Both the position numbers and the translations under genes were made by a program. Shown piece by piece: positions 57,145 to 64,000 of a DNA stretch of 64,000 nucleotides (the first letter of the stretch is position 1; each line of letters starts with the position of its first letter). Location of the stretch: positions 268,218-332,217 of the forward strand of contig NZ_FNVT01000011.1 of the NCBI RefSeq assembly GCF_900108335.1, written 5' to 3'. The notes beneath the pieces are model-generated. The model saw only the letters and a list, made by a program, of their open reading frames with translations. It was not told where the DNA came from and searched no databases. Source of the DNA: Nonomuraea solani (GTDB taxonomy: Bacteria; Actinomycetota; Actinomycetes; Streptosporangiales; Streptosporangiaceae).

Positions 57145-57158
57145 TGGGAGCGCTCCCA
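57145..57158. promoter_or_regulatory. CelR box before GH6
   Basis: A perfect TGGGAGCGCTCCCA, 27 bases before the GH6 GTG. It lies 188 bp from the box of the divergent GH48 operon, a spacing that could allow DNA looping between repressor dimers. Confidence 0.93.
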
Positions 57159-57185
57159 GCCATTCAATCCTGGAGATGATCGCTC

Positions 57186-59531
57186 GTGAGACTCCAACGC
57201 GGCCTCCGCAAATGGGCCGTGACCATGACCGCCGCGAGTGTCGCGGCTTTAGGGCTCGTCGTCGGACAGAGCACCGCCGCGAACGCCGCCGTCGCCTGCG
57301 ACGTGACCTACACAGCCAACCAGTGGGGCTCAGGCCAAGGCGGTTTCACCGCGAGCATCACGCTGAAGAACACCGGTGACCCCCTGACCTCGTGGTCGCT
57401 GGCCTTCGACTTCCCGACCACGGGTCAGAAGTACACCCCGTCAGGCTGGGGCGCGAACTGGGCCCAGTCGGGCACCCGCGTCACGGCCACGAACATGCCG
57501 TGGAACGGCAACCTGGCCACCGGCGCCTCCACCAACATCGGCTTCAACGGCACCTGGACCGGCACGAACCCCAGCCCGGCCGCGTTCAGCGTCAACAACA
57601 CCACCTGTGGCGGCACCGGCCCCACGACGCCGTCGGTGGTCACGTCCTCCAGCGCGGTCGCGGTCAACGAGGGCGGCACGGCGACGTTCACCGCCAGGCT
57701 CTCCTCCGCGCCGAGCTCGAACGTGACCGTCACCACCGCTCGGACCAGCGGTGACACCGACCTGACGGTCAGCTCGGGCGCCTCGCTCACCTTCACCCCG
57801 TCCAACTGGAGCACCGCGCAGACGGTGACCCTGGCCGCGGCCCAGGACTCCGACACCGCCGCCGGTACGGCCGCCTTCAGCGTCGGCGGCACGGGCGTCA
57901 CCGGCGCCACGGTCAGCGCGACCGAGGTGGACGACGACGCCACCGTCGAGCAGTCGATCATCGTCTCGCCGACCGCGGTGACCGTGCCCGAGGGCTCCAC
58001 CGGCACGTACTCCGTGCGCCTGGCCGCCCAGCCCACCTCCAACGTCACCGTCACCTCGGCGGCGGGCAGCGGCGACACCAACCTCACGATCTCCAGCGGC
58101 GCGAGCCTCACCTTCACCTCGGCCAACTGGAACACCGCGCAGACGGTCACCCTGGCCGCCGCGCAGGACACCGACACGGCCAACGGCAGCCGCACCTTCA
58201 CCGTCGCCTCGACCGGCCTGACCTCGCGCACGGTCACCGCCACCGAGGCCGACGACGACGGCGGCCCCAACCCGACCCACGTCGAGAACCCGTACGCCGG
58301 GGCCACCGGCTACGTGAACCCGAACTGGAGCGCCAAGGCCGCGGCCGAGCCCGGCGGCTCGGCGGTCGCCAACACCTCCACGGCCGTGTGGATGGACCGC
58401 ATCGCGGCCATTGCCGGCACCTCCGGCGCCATGGGCCTGCGCGCCCACCTGGACGAGGCCGTCAGGCAGGACGCCGCCAACGGCTCCGCGCCGCTGACCA
58501 TCCAGATCGTCATCTACAACCTGCCCAACCGCGACTGCTCGGCGCTGGCCTCCAACGGCGAGCTGCTCATCGCGCAGAACGGCTTCAACCGCTACAAGGC
58601 CGAGTACATCGACCCGATCGCGGCCATCATGCGCGACTCCGCGTACGCCAACCTGCGCATCGTCACGATCATCGAGCCCGACTCGCTGCCGAACCTCGTC
58701 ACCAACCTCAACGCCTTCGAGAAGTGCCGCGAGGCCAACGGCGCGGGCGGCTACCGTGACGGCGTCCGGTACGCGCTCAACCAGCTCCACGCCATCACCA
58801 ACGTCTACACCTACATCGACGCCGCCCACCACGCGTGGCTCGGCTGGGACTCGAACTTCAACCCGTCCGTCAACCTCTTCCACGAGACCGTCGCCGGCGC
58901 CACCGCCGGGGTGGACAGTGTGGACGGCTTCATCGTCAACACCGCCAACACCTCCGCCACGACCGAGCCGTACTTCACCATCAACTCCACGGTGAACGGC
59001 ACGTCCGTCAGGCAGTCGAAGTGGGTGGACTGGAACTGGTACATCGATGAGCAGACCTTCGCCACGGCCCTGCGCAACGCCCTGGTCGCCAAGGGCTTCC
59101 GTCAGGGGCTCGGCATGCTGATCGACACCTCGCGCAACGGCTGGGGCGGCAGCGCCCGTCCGACGGGTCCGAGCACCTCGACCATCCTGGAGGACTTCGT
59201 CAACCAGTCCCGCGTCGACCGTCGCATCCACGCCGGCAACTGGTGCAACCAGAGCGGCGCCGGCATGGGCACCCGCCCGACCGCCAGCCCGGCCGCCGGC
59301 TTCGACGCCTACGTCTGGATCAAGCCTCCTGGCGAGTCCGACGGCGCCAGCCGGGACATCCCGAACGACGAGGGCAAGAAGTTCGACCGGATGTGCGACC
59401 CGACCTACACCGGCAACAGCCTCAACGGCAACAACATGTCCGGCGCCCTCCCGGACGCCCCGCTGTCCGGCCAGTGGTTCTCGGCCCAGTTCCGTCAACT
59501 CCTGGCGAACGCCTACCCGCCCATCAACTGA
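57186..59531 (+). CDS. GH6 exocellulase (cellobiohydrolase) with N-terminal CBM2
   Basis: A 781-residue secreted cellobiohydrolase acting from non-reducing ends. The signal peptide ends near residue 35 (AANAA). CBM2 covers about 36-145, followed by two Calx-beta-like modules (about 155-255 and 260-355), each ending in a DDD-type acidic motif, and the GH6 barrel (about 365-781). GH6 catalytic Asp residues lie in NLPNRDCSA and IIEPDSLPN; a third motif is GFIVNTANTSATTEPY. GTG at 57186 follows GGAGA. It is larger than typical endo-acting GH6 enzymes, matching the exo Cel6B group. It forms a divergent pair with the GH48 gene under paired CelR boxes. Confidence 0.94.
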   Translation: MRLQRGLRKWAVTMTAASVAALGLVVGQSTAANAAVACDVTYTANQWGSGQGGFTASITLKNTGDPLTSWSLAFDFPTTGQKYTPSGWGANWAQSGTRVTATNMPWNGNLATGASTNIGFNGTWTGTNPSPAAFSVNNTTCGGTGPTTPSVVTSSSAVAVNEGGTATFTARLSSAPSSNVTVTTARTSGDTDLTVSSGASLTFTPSNWSTAQTVTLAAAQDSDTAAGTAAFSVGGTGVTGATVSATEVDDDATVEQSIIVSPTAVTVPEGSTGTYSVRLAAQPTSNVTVTSAAGSGDTNLTISSGASLTFTSANWNTAQTVTLAAAQDTDTANGSRTFTVASTGLTSRTVTATEADDDGGPNPTHVENPYAGATGYVNPNWSAKAAAEPGGSAVANTSTAVWMDRIAAIAGTSGAMGLRAHLDEAVRQDAANGSAPLTIQIVIYNLPNRDCSALASNGELLIAQNGFNRYKAEYIDPIAAIMRDSAYANLRIVTIIEPDSLPNLVTNLNAFEKCREANGAGGYRDGVRYALNQLHAITNVYTYIDAAHHAWLGWDSNFNPSVNLFHETVAGATAGVDSVDGFIVNTANTSATTEPYFTINSTVNGTSVRQSKWVDWNWYIDEQTFATALRNALVAKGFRQGLGMLIDTSRNGWGGSARPTGPSTSTILEDFVNQSRVDRRIHAGNWCNQSGAGMGTRPTASPAAGFDAYVWIKPPGESDGASRDIPNDEGKKFDRMCDPTYTGNSLNGNNMSGALPDAPLSGQWFSAQFRQLLANAYPPIN

Positions 59532-59580
59532 CACCCGCCCGCAGGGGTCTGGACACCCCGCTCCAGGCCTCCGACCAGCC

Positions 59581-59718
59581 AGAGGCGCCCTTGTACCGGC
59601 GCCTCTCACAGCCGGAGAGTCCCGCCTGACCCGGGACTCTCACCAGCCGGAGGGACCCGCCTGACCCGGGTCCCCCGCCTGCGGAAGGGGGCCCGGGCCA
59701 AGTGCCCGGGCCCTTTTT
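59581..59718. terminator. Array of four hairpins between GH6 and DUF1992 genes
   Basis: In 138 bp: stem 1 AGAGGCGCC/GGCGCCTCT (59581-59606), stem 2 GAGAGTCCCG/CGGGACTCTC (59615-59641), stem 3 GGGACCCG/CGGGTCCC (59652-59674), stem 4 GGGCCCGGGC/GCCCGGGCCC (59689-59713) followed by TTTTT. Stem 4 is a classic intrinsic terminator. Stems 2 and 3 share the sequence CCCGCCTGACCCGGG and look like a local duplication. Confidence 0.9.
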
Positions 59719-59781
59719 CCACGCCGGCCACCTTCCCCAAGGCCCTGCCGCCGGGGTGCTTCCACTTGCGCCCGTGGGACC

Positions 59782-60186
59782 TCAGCGGCGGCGGGCCTGG
59801 CGCCACTCGGAGACGACCTGATCCACATCAAAAGGCATCAGGTTGAGCGGCGGCCCCGGCAACCCGGTCCGGATCGCCTCCCGAATCCGCTCGTTGATCT
59901 CCTCGACGATCCGCCGAGCCTCGGCCTCCGACCTGGCCCCCCGAGCCTCACCCAGCGCGACCTCAGCGTCCCTGCGCAACGCCAGCGTAGGCGGCAGCGC
60001 CATCGAGAGCCCTTCGCTCTCGATCTTCTGCTTGATCCACCAGTTCTCGTCGAGATGCCGGTCCAGCCCCGGCAACGGCTTACCGGCCCCCGGCAGGTCA
60101 TCGAACGCGCCCCGCTCCTCAGCCTCCCGGATCTGCCGATCGATCCAGTTCTCGAAGGGCAGGTTCAGAGGCTTGCGCTCACTCAC
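59782..60186 (-). CDS. DUF1992 (DnaJ-C28-like) family protein
   Basis: A 134-residue cytoplasmic protein with the DUF1992 signature: NLPFENWIDRQIREAEERGAFDDLPGAGKPLPGLD at residues 8-42, then DENWWIKQKIESEGLSMALPPTLALRRD. The family is widespread and found in eukaryotic DNAJC28 without a J domain; its biochemical role is unknown. It starts with GTG, 14 bases after the FolP2-like gene, so the two form an operon. The 3' end faces the terminator array of GH6. Confidence 0.88.
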   Translation of the reverse strand: MSERKPLNLPFENWIDRQIREAEERGAFDDLPGAGKPLPGLDRHLDENWWIKQKIESEGLSMALPPTLALRRDAEVALGEARGARSEAEARRIVEEINERIREAIRTGLPGPPLNLMPFDVDQVVSEWRQARRR

Positions 60187-60199
60187 GTACGGAATCTCC

Positions 60200-61096
60200 T
60201 CACGCCAGGTTGTGATTGGGCGAAACCGGACCGCGCCACCCCAGCACGGCCTCGATCATGCGTACGGACGCGACCGTCGCGGCCACGTCGTGCACACGCA
60301 GAATGCGGGCCCCCTTGAGCACGGAGACGACGTTGACGGCGATCGTGCCCTCTTTCCGCTCGCCCTGGGGGCGATCGATCGTCTCCCCGATGAAGTCCTT
60401 GTTGGACAGCGCCACCAGCGTCGGATAGCCGATCGCGGTGATCTCCTCAAGCCGCCGCGTCAACTCCAGCGAATGAAAGGTGTTCTTGTTCAGATCATGC
60501 CCGGGATCAATAATGATCTTGTCAGGGGCGACACCGGCCGCGAGCGCGTACGCGACCCGCTCCCGCAGAAACCCGGCCACCTCGGAAACCACGTCACCAT
60601 AGCTGGGCCGGAAGACCCGCCGCCCAGGCCCGCCCAGGCTGTGGGTGACGATCACACCGACGCCCAGCGCGGCAGCGACCTCGGCCATCCCCGGCTCACG
60701 CAGGCCGTTGGTGTCGTTGATGACATCGGCGCCGGCCTCGACGGCGGCCCTCGCCACCTCGGGCCGGTGGGTGTCCACGGAGATCACGGCGTCGGTCGCG
60801 GCCCTGACCCGGGCGATGGCGGGGGCCACCCGGTCGATCTCCTCCGAAACGCCGATCCCCGCCTGGGCGGCGCTGAAGGCGAACCCGCCGATGTCCACCC
60901 AGTCGGCCCCGTCGGCGACGGCCCTGGTCGCGGCGGCGACCGCCTGGTCCAGCTCGTACGTAAGCCCCTGGTCGTGAAAGGAGTTGGGCGTCCTGTTGAC
61001 GATGGCCATGATGGCGACCTGGCGGTCGAAATCGAACTCGCGCCGCCCAATGCGCCGGACGGGAGAGATGATTCCGGAGTTAGGCTCGCCGCTCAC
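60200..61096 (-). CDS. Dihydropteroate-synthase-like protein (FolP2 type)
   Basis: A 298-residue TIM-barrel pterin-binding protein. AIMAIVNRTPNSFHDQG (about 28-44) replaces the canonical NVTPDSFSDGG loop. The second loop lacks the ESTRPG motif of true dihydropteroate synthase (DIGGFAFSAAQ instead). VISVDTHRPEVARAAVEAGADVINDTNG, HSLGGPG, LALSNKDFIGET-like motifs and VHDVAATVASVRM remain. The pattern matches actinobacterial FolP2, which in mycobacteria does not replace FolP1. It may bind a pterin without making folate. GTG start at 61096 follows AAAGGGA. It heads a two-gene operon with the DUF1992 gene. Confidence 0.82.
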   Translation of the reverse strand: MSGEPNSGIISPVRRIGRREFDFDRQVAIMAIVNRTPNSFHDQGLTYELDQAVAAATRAVADGADWVDIGGFAFSAAQAGIGVSEEIDRVAPAIARVRAATDAVISVDTHRPEVARAAVEAGADVINDTNGLREPGMAEVAAALGVGVIVTHSLGGPGRRVFRPSYGDVVSEVAGFLRERVAYALAAGVAPDKIIIDPGHDLNKNTFHSLELTRRLEEITAIGYPTLVALSNKDFIGETIDRPQGERKEGTIAVNVVSVLKGARILRVHDVAATVASVRMIEAVLGWRGPVSPNHNLA

Positions 61097-61170
61097 GTGC
61101 TGTCCCTTTCGTCCCTTCGAGCCTACCTGTCACTCAGCCAGGTCAGACGGCCCGGGGACACGTCGAGGGA

Positions 61171-61644
61171 TCAGGCGGTGAAGCGGCCGAACGGGTGTCC
61201 TCCGGAGGAGCTGACCCTGATCCGGCGCATGGCCCTGGGGACTCCGTGATCGTGGCCACGCGGTAAGCGCATGGTGAGCCGGACCGTGGTGCCGCCGGGG
61301 CCGGTACGGAAGTCGGCCGCGTCGCACAACCGGCGGATCAGATAGATCCCCCGGCCCGTGTAGGACTGGTCGGAAGGCCGGCTGGCGCCGTTGACGTAGG
61401 CCGGGGGGATGCCCGAGCCCTCGTCGGTCGTCTCCGAGCGGATGATGCCGTCGACCGTCCACAGCCGGAAGTGTCCGTGCCCGCCCGCGTGCTCGACGGC
61501 GTTGACGACACTCTCGTGCACGGCCAGGACGAAGTCGTCGAGCCGGGGGCCGTGCAGCCCGCAGTGCTCGGCCGCCTCGGCGACCGCGCGGCGCAGTTTC
61601 GTGACGTCGTCGAGAGCGAACGGCTGGGTCAGAAAGGTGCGCAT
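61171..61644 (-). CDS. RsbW-like anti-sigma factor kinase (ATP-binding)
   Basis: A 157-residue HATPase_c_2-type Ser/Thr kinase. N-box HESVVNAVEHAGG, G1 DEGSGIPP and G2 TGRGIYLIRRL line the ATP site; the protein starts MRTFLTQPFALDDVTKLRRAVAEAAEHCGL. ATG at 61644 is chosen because GGAGGAG lies six bases upstream. Such proteins bind a sigma factor and release it when a STAS antagonist is available. Antagonists of that kind are at 38273-38716 and 29246-30019, but no sigma factor or antagonist is adjacent. Upstream bases on this strand contain CTGACC-N18-TCTATT, a weak candidate promoter. Confidence 0.88.
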   Translation of the reverse strand: MRTFLTQPFALDDVTKLRRAVAEAAEHCGLHGPRLDDFVLAVHESVVNAVEHAGGHGHFRLWTVDGIIRSETTDEGSGIPPAYVNGASRPSDQSYTGRGIYLIRRLCDAADFRTGPGGTTVRLTMRLPRGHDHGVPRAMRRIRVSSSGGHPFGRFTA

Positions 61645-61843
61645 GGCAGGCTCCTCCAGCCGACGCGCAGGGTGAATAGACATGCCACATCACAAAGAGG
61701 TCAGGGTGAGGGGCCCGATGGGAATCGGCCCCCGAATGGCGATCCATGCGCTCCTCCGTGTCAGATCGACACGCAGGCCGCGCTTCAGGACCTCGCGTGA
61801 TTTTTCCCCTTCCCCACGCAGAGGAAATTACACGCGGTCATCT

Positions 61844-62893
61844 TTACGGACGCCCGCCCACACCGCTGGCCAGTTCCTTTATCCGGCCGACCGGCCCTCC
61901 GTCCGGGGCCAGCGGCGGGGTCTCCATGCCCGCGCCGTCGTGCAGCCCGTCGAACAGGTCCAGCATGGCCTCCTGCGACGAGTGCCGGGGCGACCAGCCC
62001 AGCACGTCCCTGGCCCGGTCCACCTTCATCACGGGGATGCGCAGGGCCAGCTCCAGCAGCCCGGGCGAGGCGGGCACGAGCCGCATGCGCCAGCCCGCGG
62101 CCACGGCCGCCTTGGCCACTCCCTTCGGGACCGAAACGGTCCGCGTGTCGAGCAGCCGGGCCAGGTCGTGCGCGTCGAGCACCGGCTCGGCGGCGATGTT
62201 GAACGGCCCTCTGACGTTTTTGGTCACGGCCAGCCGGTACGCCTCCGCCGCGTCCTCGGCGTGCAGCACCTGCAGCCGCAGCCCGGGAATGTCGGGCACG
62301 AACGGGATCCGCCCGGCCCTGATCAGCCGCCTCGGCACGAACGGCCCGCCGAACAACCTGCGCTGCTCGGTCGCCGCCACCCGCTGGAAGATGAACCCCG
62401 GCCGCATCCGCACCACCCGGATGCCGGGATGGTCGTTCTCGAAGACGTCGAGGACGCGCTCGACGTACGCCTTCTCCCGCCCGTACGCCGCCCCGGGCCA
62501 GCCGTGCGTGGGCCAGCTCTCGTCCACAGGACGGTCCTTGGGCCCCGGTGAGTACGCCCCCACGGACGAGGCGTGCACCAGCGCGCCCACCCCCGCCTCG
62601 GCGGCCGCGCGGAACACCCGCATACTGCCCAGCACGTTGGCCCGCCAGGTGACGGCGGGATGCCTGATGGGCTGGAACAGCCACGCGAGGTGCACGACCG
62701 CGTCGGCCCCATCGAAGATCCGTACCAGATCGGCGCCGGCCACGTCGGCCTGCCGCCACTCGGTACGGTCGACTCGCCAGGCGGGCAGCCGGCGCGCGAC
62801 CCCCACGATCGAGGTCACCTTTTCGTCCGCGGCCAGCGCGCGCACCACGCTGGTCCCGACGTTTCCCGTGGCTCCCACCACAACGACTCTCAT
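61844..62893 (-). CDS. NAD-dependent epimerase/dehydratase-family protein
   Basis: A 349-residue extended-SDR protein. The Rossmann motif is GATGNVG (residues 7-13), with VVHLAW near 68-73, SSVGAYSPG carrying the catalytic Ser/Thr region and YGREK (Y-x3-K) near 145-149. It lacks clear sugar-nucleotide specificity motifs. The C-terminal part resembles actinobacterial NAD-dependent epimerases of unknown substrate that are often paired with alcohol dehydrogenases. It starts 53 bases after the upstream dehydrogenase gene on the same strand, suggesting an operon. ATG 62893 has only a weak ribosome site. Confidence 0.87.
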   Translation of the reverse strand: MRVVVVGATGNVGTSVVRALAADEKVTSIVGVARRLPAWRVDRTEWRQADVAGADLVRIFDGADAVVHLAWLFQPIRHPAVTWRANVLGSMRVFRAAAEAGVGALVHASSVGAYSPGPKDRPVDESWPTHGWPGAAYGREKAYVERVLDVFENDHPGIRVVRMRPGFIFQRVAATEQRRLFGGPFVPRRLIRAGRIPFVPDIPGLRLQVLHAEDAAEAYRLAVTKNVRGPFNIAAEPVLDAHDLARLLDTRTVSVPKGVAKAAVAAGWRMRLVPASPGLLELALRIPVMKVDRARDVLGWSPRHSSQEAMLDLFDGLHDGAGMETPPLAPDGGPVGRIKELASGVGGRP

Positions 62894-62946
62894 GCGTGCA
62901 CCGCTGCCCGCCTCCCCGGCCGCGAAACCCCTCTGACCTGCCACGA

Positions 62947-64000
62947 TCAGGGTTTCAGCAAGATCTTCACGGCGCCTCCCGCTTTCTTCTGGAACATCTC
63001 GTACGCCATGGGCGCCTCCTCCAGCGGCAGCCGGTGAGTGGTCAGGTCCATGACCCCGAGCGGATCGGCGTCGTCGGTCACCAGCGGCATGAGCGCGCCG
63101 ACCCAGCGCCTGACGTGCGCCTGCCCCATGCGCAGGGTGATGCCCTTGTCGAACATGCGCAGCATGGGCAGCGGGTCGGTCATGCCGCCGTAGACGCCGA
63201 TGACCGAGATGACGCCGCCGCGGCGTACGGAGTCGATGGCCTGGTTGAGGGCCGCCAGGCGGTCGACGCCAGCGTTCGTCATCAGCGGCGCGGCCACGGC
63301 GCCGGGCAGCAGGCCGGTGAGCGTCTGGGCGATCTTGGCGGCGGGCGAGCCATGGGCCTCCATGCCGACCGCGTCGATGACGGAGTCGGTGCCGCGCCCG
63401 GCGGTGAGCCGGCGGATCTCCTCCGGCACGTCGGTGACCTCGCTGGCGTCGATGACCTCGATGTCGTGGCGGCGGGCCATCTCCAGGCGCGCAATGACGC
63501 CGTCGACGCCGATCACCCGGTGCCCGTGGTGGCGCGCGATGCGGGCGCTCATCTGCCCGATCGGCCCGAGCCCGAACACGGTCACGCTGCCGCCCTCCGG
63601 GATGTGCGCGAACTCGACGGCCTGCCAGGCGGTCGGCAGCACGTCGGACAGGTACAGGAAACGTTCGTCCGGCGGGCCCTCCGGCACCTTGATCGGGCCG
63701 AACTGCGCCTCGGGCACCCGCAGGTATTCGGCCTGCCCGCCGGGCACCTGGCCGTAGAGCTTGGTGTAGCCGAACAGGGCGGCTCCCATGCCCTTCTCGC
63801 GGACCTGAGTGGTCTCGCACTGGGCGTAGAGCTCCATCCCGCACATGTGGCAGTGGCCGCACGAGATGTTGAAGGGGATGACCACGCGGTCGCCGGGCTT
63901 GAGGTCGGTGATCGCGGCCCCGACCTCCTCGACGACGCCCATGGGCTCGTGCCCGAGGATGTCGCCCTCGGCCATGAACGGGCCGAGCACCTCGTACAGG
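62947..64000 (-). CDS. Zinc-dependent alcohol dehydrogenase (5' end outside window)
   Basis: At least 351 residues of an MDR-superfamily dehydrogenase; the frame continues past the right edge (LYEVLGPFMAEG). GHEPMG supplies the catalytic-zinc-site residues, CGHCHMCGMELYAQC holds the structural-zinc cysteines, and GLGPIG is the NAD-binding motif. PTAWQAVEFAHIPEGG and the long insert resemble glutathione-independent formaldehyde dehydrogenase-like enzymes, which often lack a need for external cofactor recycling. Substrate not determined. It heads the operon with the epimerase-like gene. Confidence 0.88.
   Translation of the reverse strand, partial: LYEVLGPFMAEGDILGHEPMGVVEEVGAAITDLKPGDRVVIPFNISCGHCHMCGMELYAQCETTQVREKGMGAALFGYTKLYGQVPGGQAEYLRVPEAQFGPIKVPEGPPDERFLYLSDVLPTAWQAVEFAHIPEGGSVTVFGLGPIGQMSARIARHHGHRVIGVDGVIARLEMARRHDIEVIDASEVTDVPEEIRRLTAGRGTDSVIDAVGMEAHGSPAAKIAQTLTGLLPGAVAAPLMTNAGVDRLAALNQAIDSVRRGGVISVIGVYGGMTDPLPMLRMFDKGITLRMGQAHVRRWVGALMPLVTDDADPLGVMDLTTHRLPLEEAPMAYEMFQKKAGGAVKILLKP

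Larger units (their letters stand above)
56475..57615. repeat. Inverted pair of near-identical CBM2 coding modules
   Basis: The CBM2 of GH48 (56475-56799, minus) and that of GH6 (57291-57615, plus) are about 325 bp each and nearly identical in sequence, facing each other across the divergent promoter region. Protein stretches such as GGFTASITLKNTGDPLTSWS and TRVTATNMPWNGNLATGAST are the same in both. Confidence 0.85.

Overview
The window is a high-GC actinobacterial chromosome segment. Its gene style points to a Streptosporangiaceae-type soil saprophyte such as Nonomuraea: many leaderless or GTG starts, an ECF sigma factor with CU044_5270-like partners, orphan EspC/YbaB-type VII secretion genes, and multi-domain secreted cellulases with family-2 carbohydrate-binding modules. 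Genus assignment is inference from gene content. I see no tRNA, rRNA, CRISPR array or insertion sequence.

Layout. 1-1583: 3' part of a GH9 endoglucanase. 1.6-7.5 kb: a PadR-controlled unit (padR, membrane protein, lipoprotein, membrane-fusion protein, MacB-like ATPase and permease) with two matching operator/promoters. 7.5-10.6 kb: a secreted small protein, a sphingosine-phosphate-lyase-like PLP enzyme and a copper type II monooxygenase-like lipoprotein. 10.7-13.7 kb: an orphan type VII secretion effector module (EspC-like protein, effector-like protein, HEAT-like protein, two divergent YbaB/EbfC proteins). 13.7-18.5 kb: an orphan histidine kinase, then a divergent GHL10 glycosidase and a cell-wall amidase that share a golvesin-type C-terminal domain. 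18.6-22.1 kb: a ribose-type sugar ABC importer. 22.1-25.9 kb: VapBC, SDR plus TetR, a broken SigE-family sigma factor and an alpha/beta hydrolase. 26.0-29.1 kb: two divergent siderophore synthetases of the IucA/IucC family. 29.2-33.0 kb: STAS, CheB and CheR-PAS signalling genes without chemoreceptors. 33.1-41.5 kb: sialidase, ECF/CU044 unit, flavin disulfide reductase, STAS, MarR and a two-gene operon of unknown function. 41.8-44.0 kb: class A penicillin-binding protein.

44.2-59.5 kb is the core system, a cellulose/mannan degradation regulon. It holds a CelR/CebR-type LacI repressor overlapping a Ser/Thr kinase gene, GH12, an AA10 lytic polysaccharide monooxygenase, an operon GH48-GH9-GH5, and GH6. 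Four perfect copies of TGGGAGCGCTCCCA lie before the repressor, GH12, GH48 and GH6. A second palindrome, TGAAAGTTTCA, lies before the LPMO and GH6, with a GAAAGTTTC core before the GHL10/amidase pair. Together the enzymes cover endo-, processive, reducing-end, non-reducing-end and oxidative attack on cellulose, plus mannan.

59.8-64.0 kb: DUF1992 protein, FolP2-like protein, an RsbW-like anti-sigma kinase, a sugar-epimerase-like protein and a zinc alcohol dehydrogenase running off the window.

The signals most worth a second look are regulatory: twin PadR operators abutting leaderless promoters; a duplicated stop/start junction in the MacB-like operon; an mRNA hairpin occluding the ribosome site of the hydrolase behind a siderophore synthetase; and an inverted, near-identical CBM2 pair flanking the GH48/GH6 control region. 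The orphan T7SS module and the unknown operon at 39.3-41.5 kb are the best candidates for undescribed protein systems. No intergenic stretch exceeds 300 bases.
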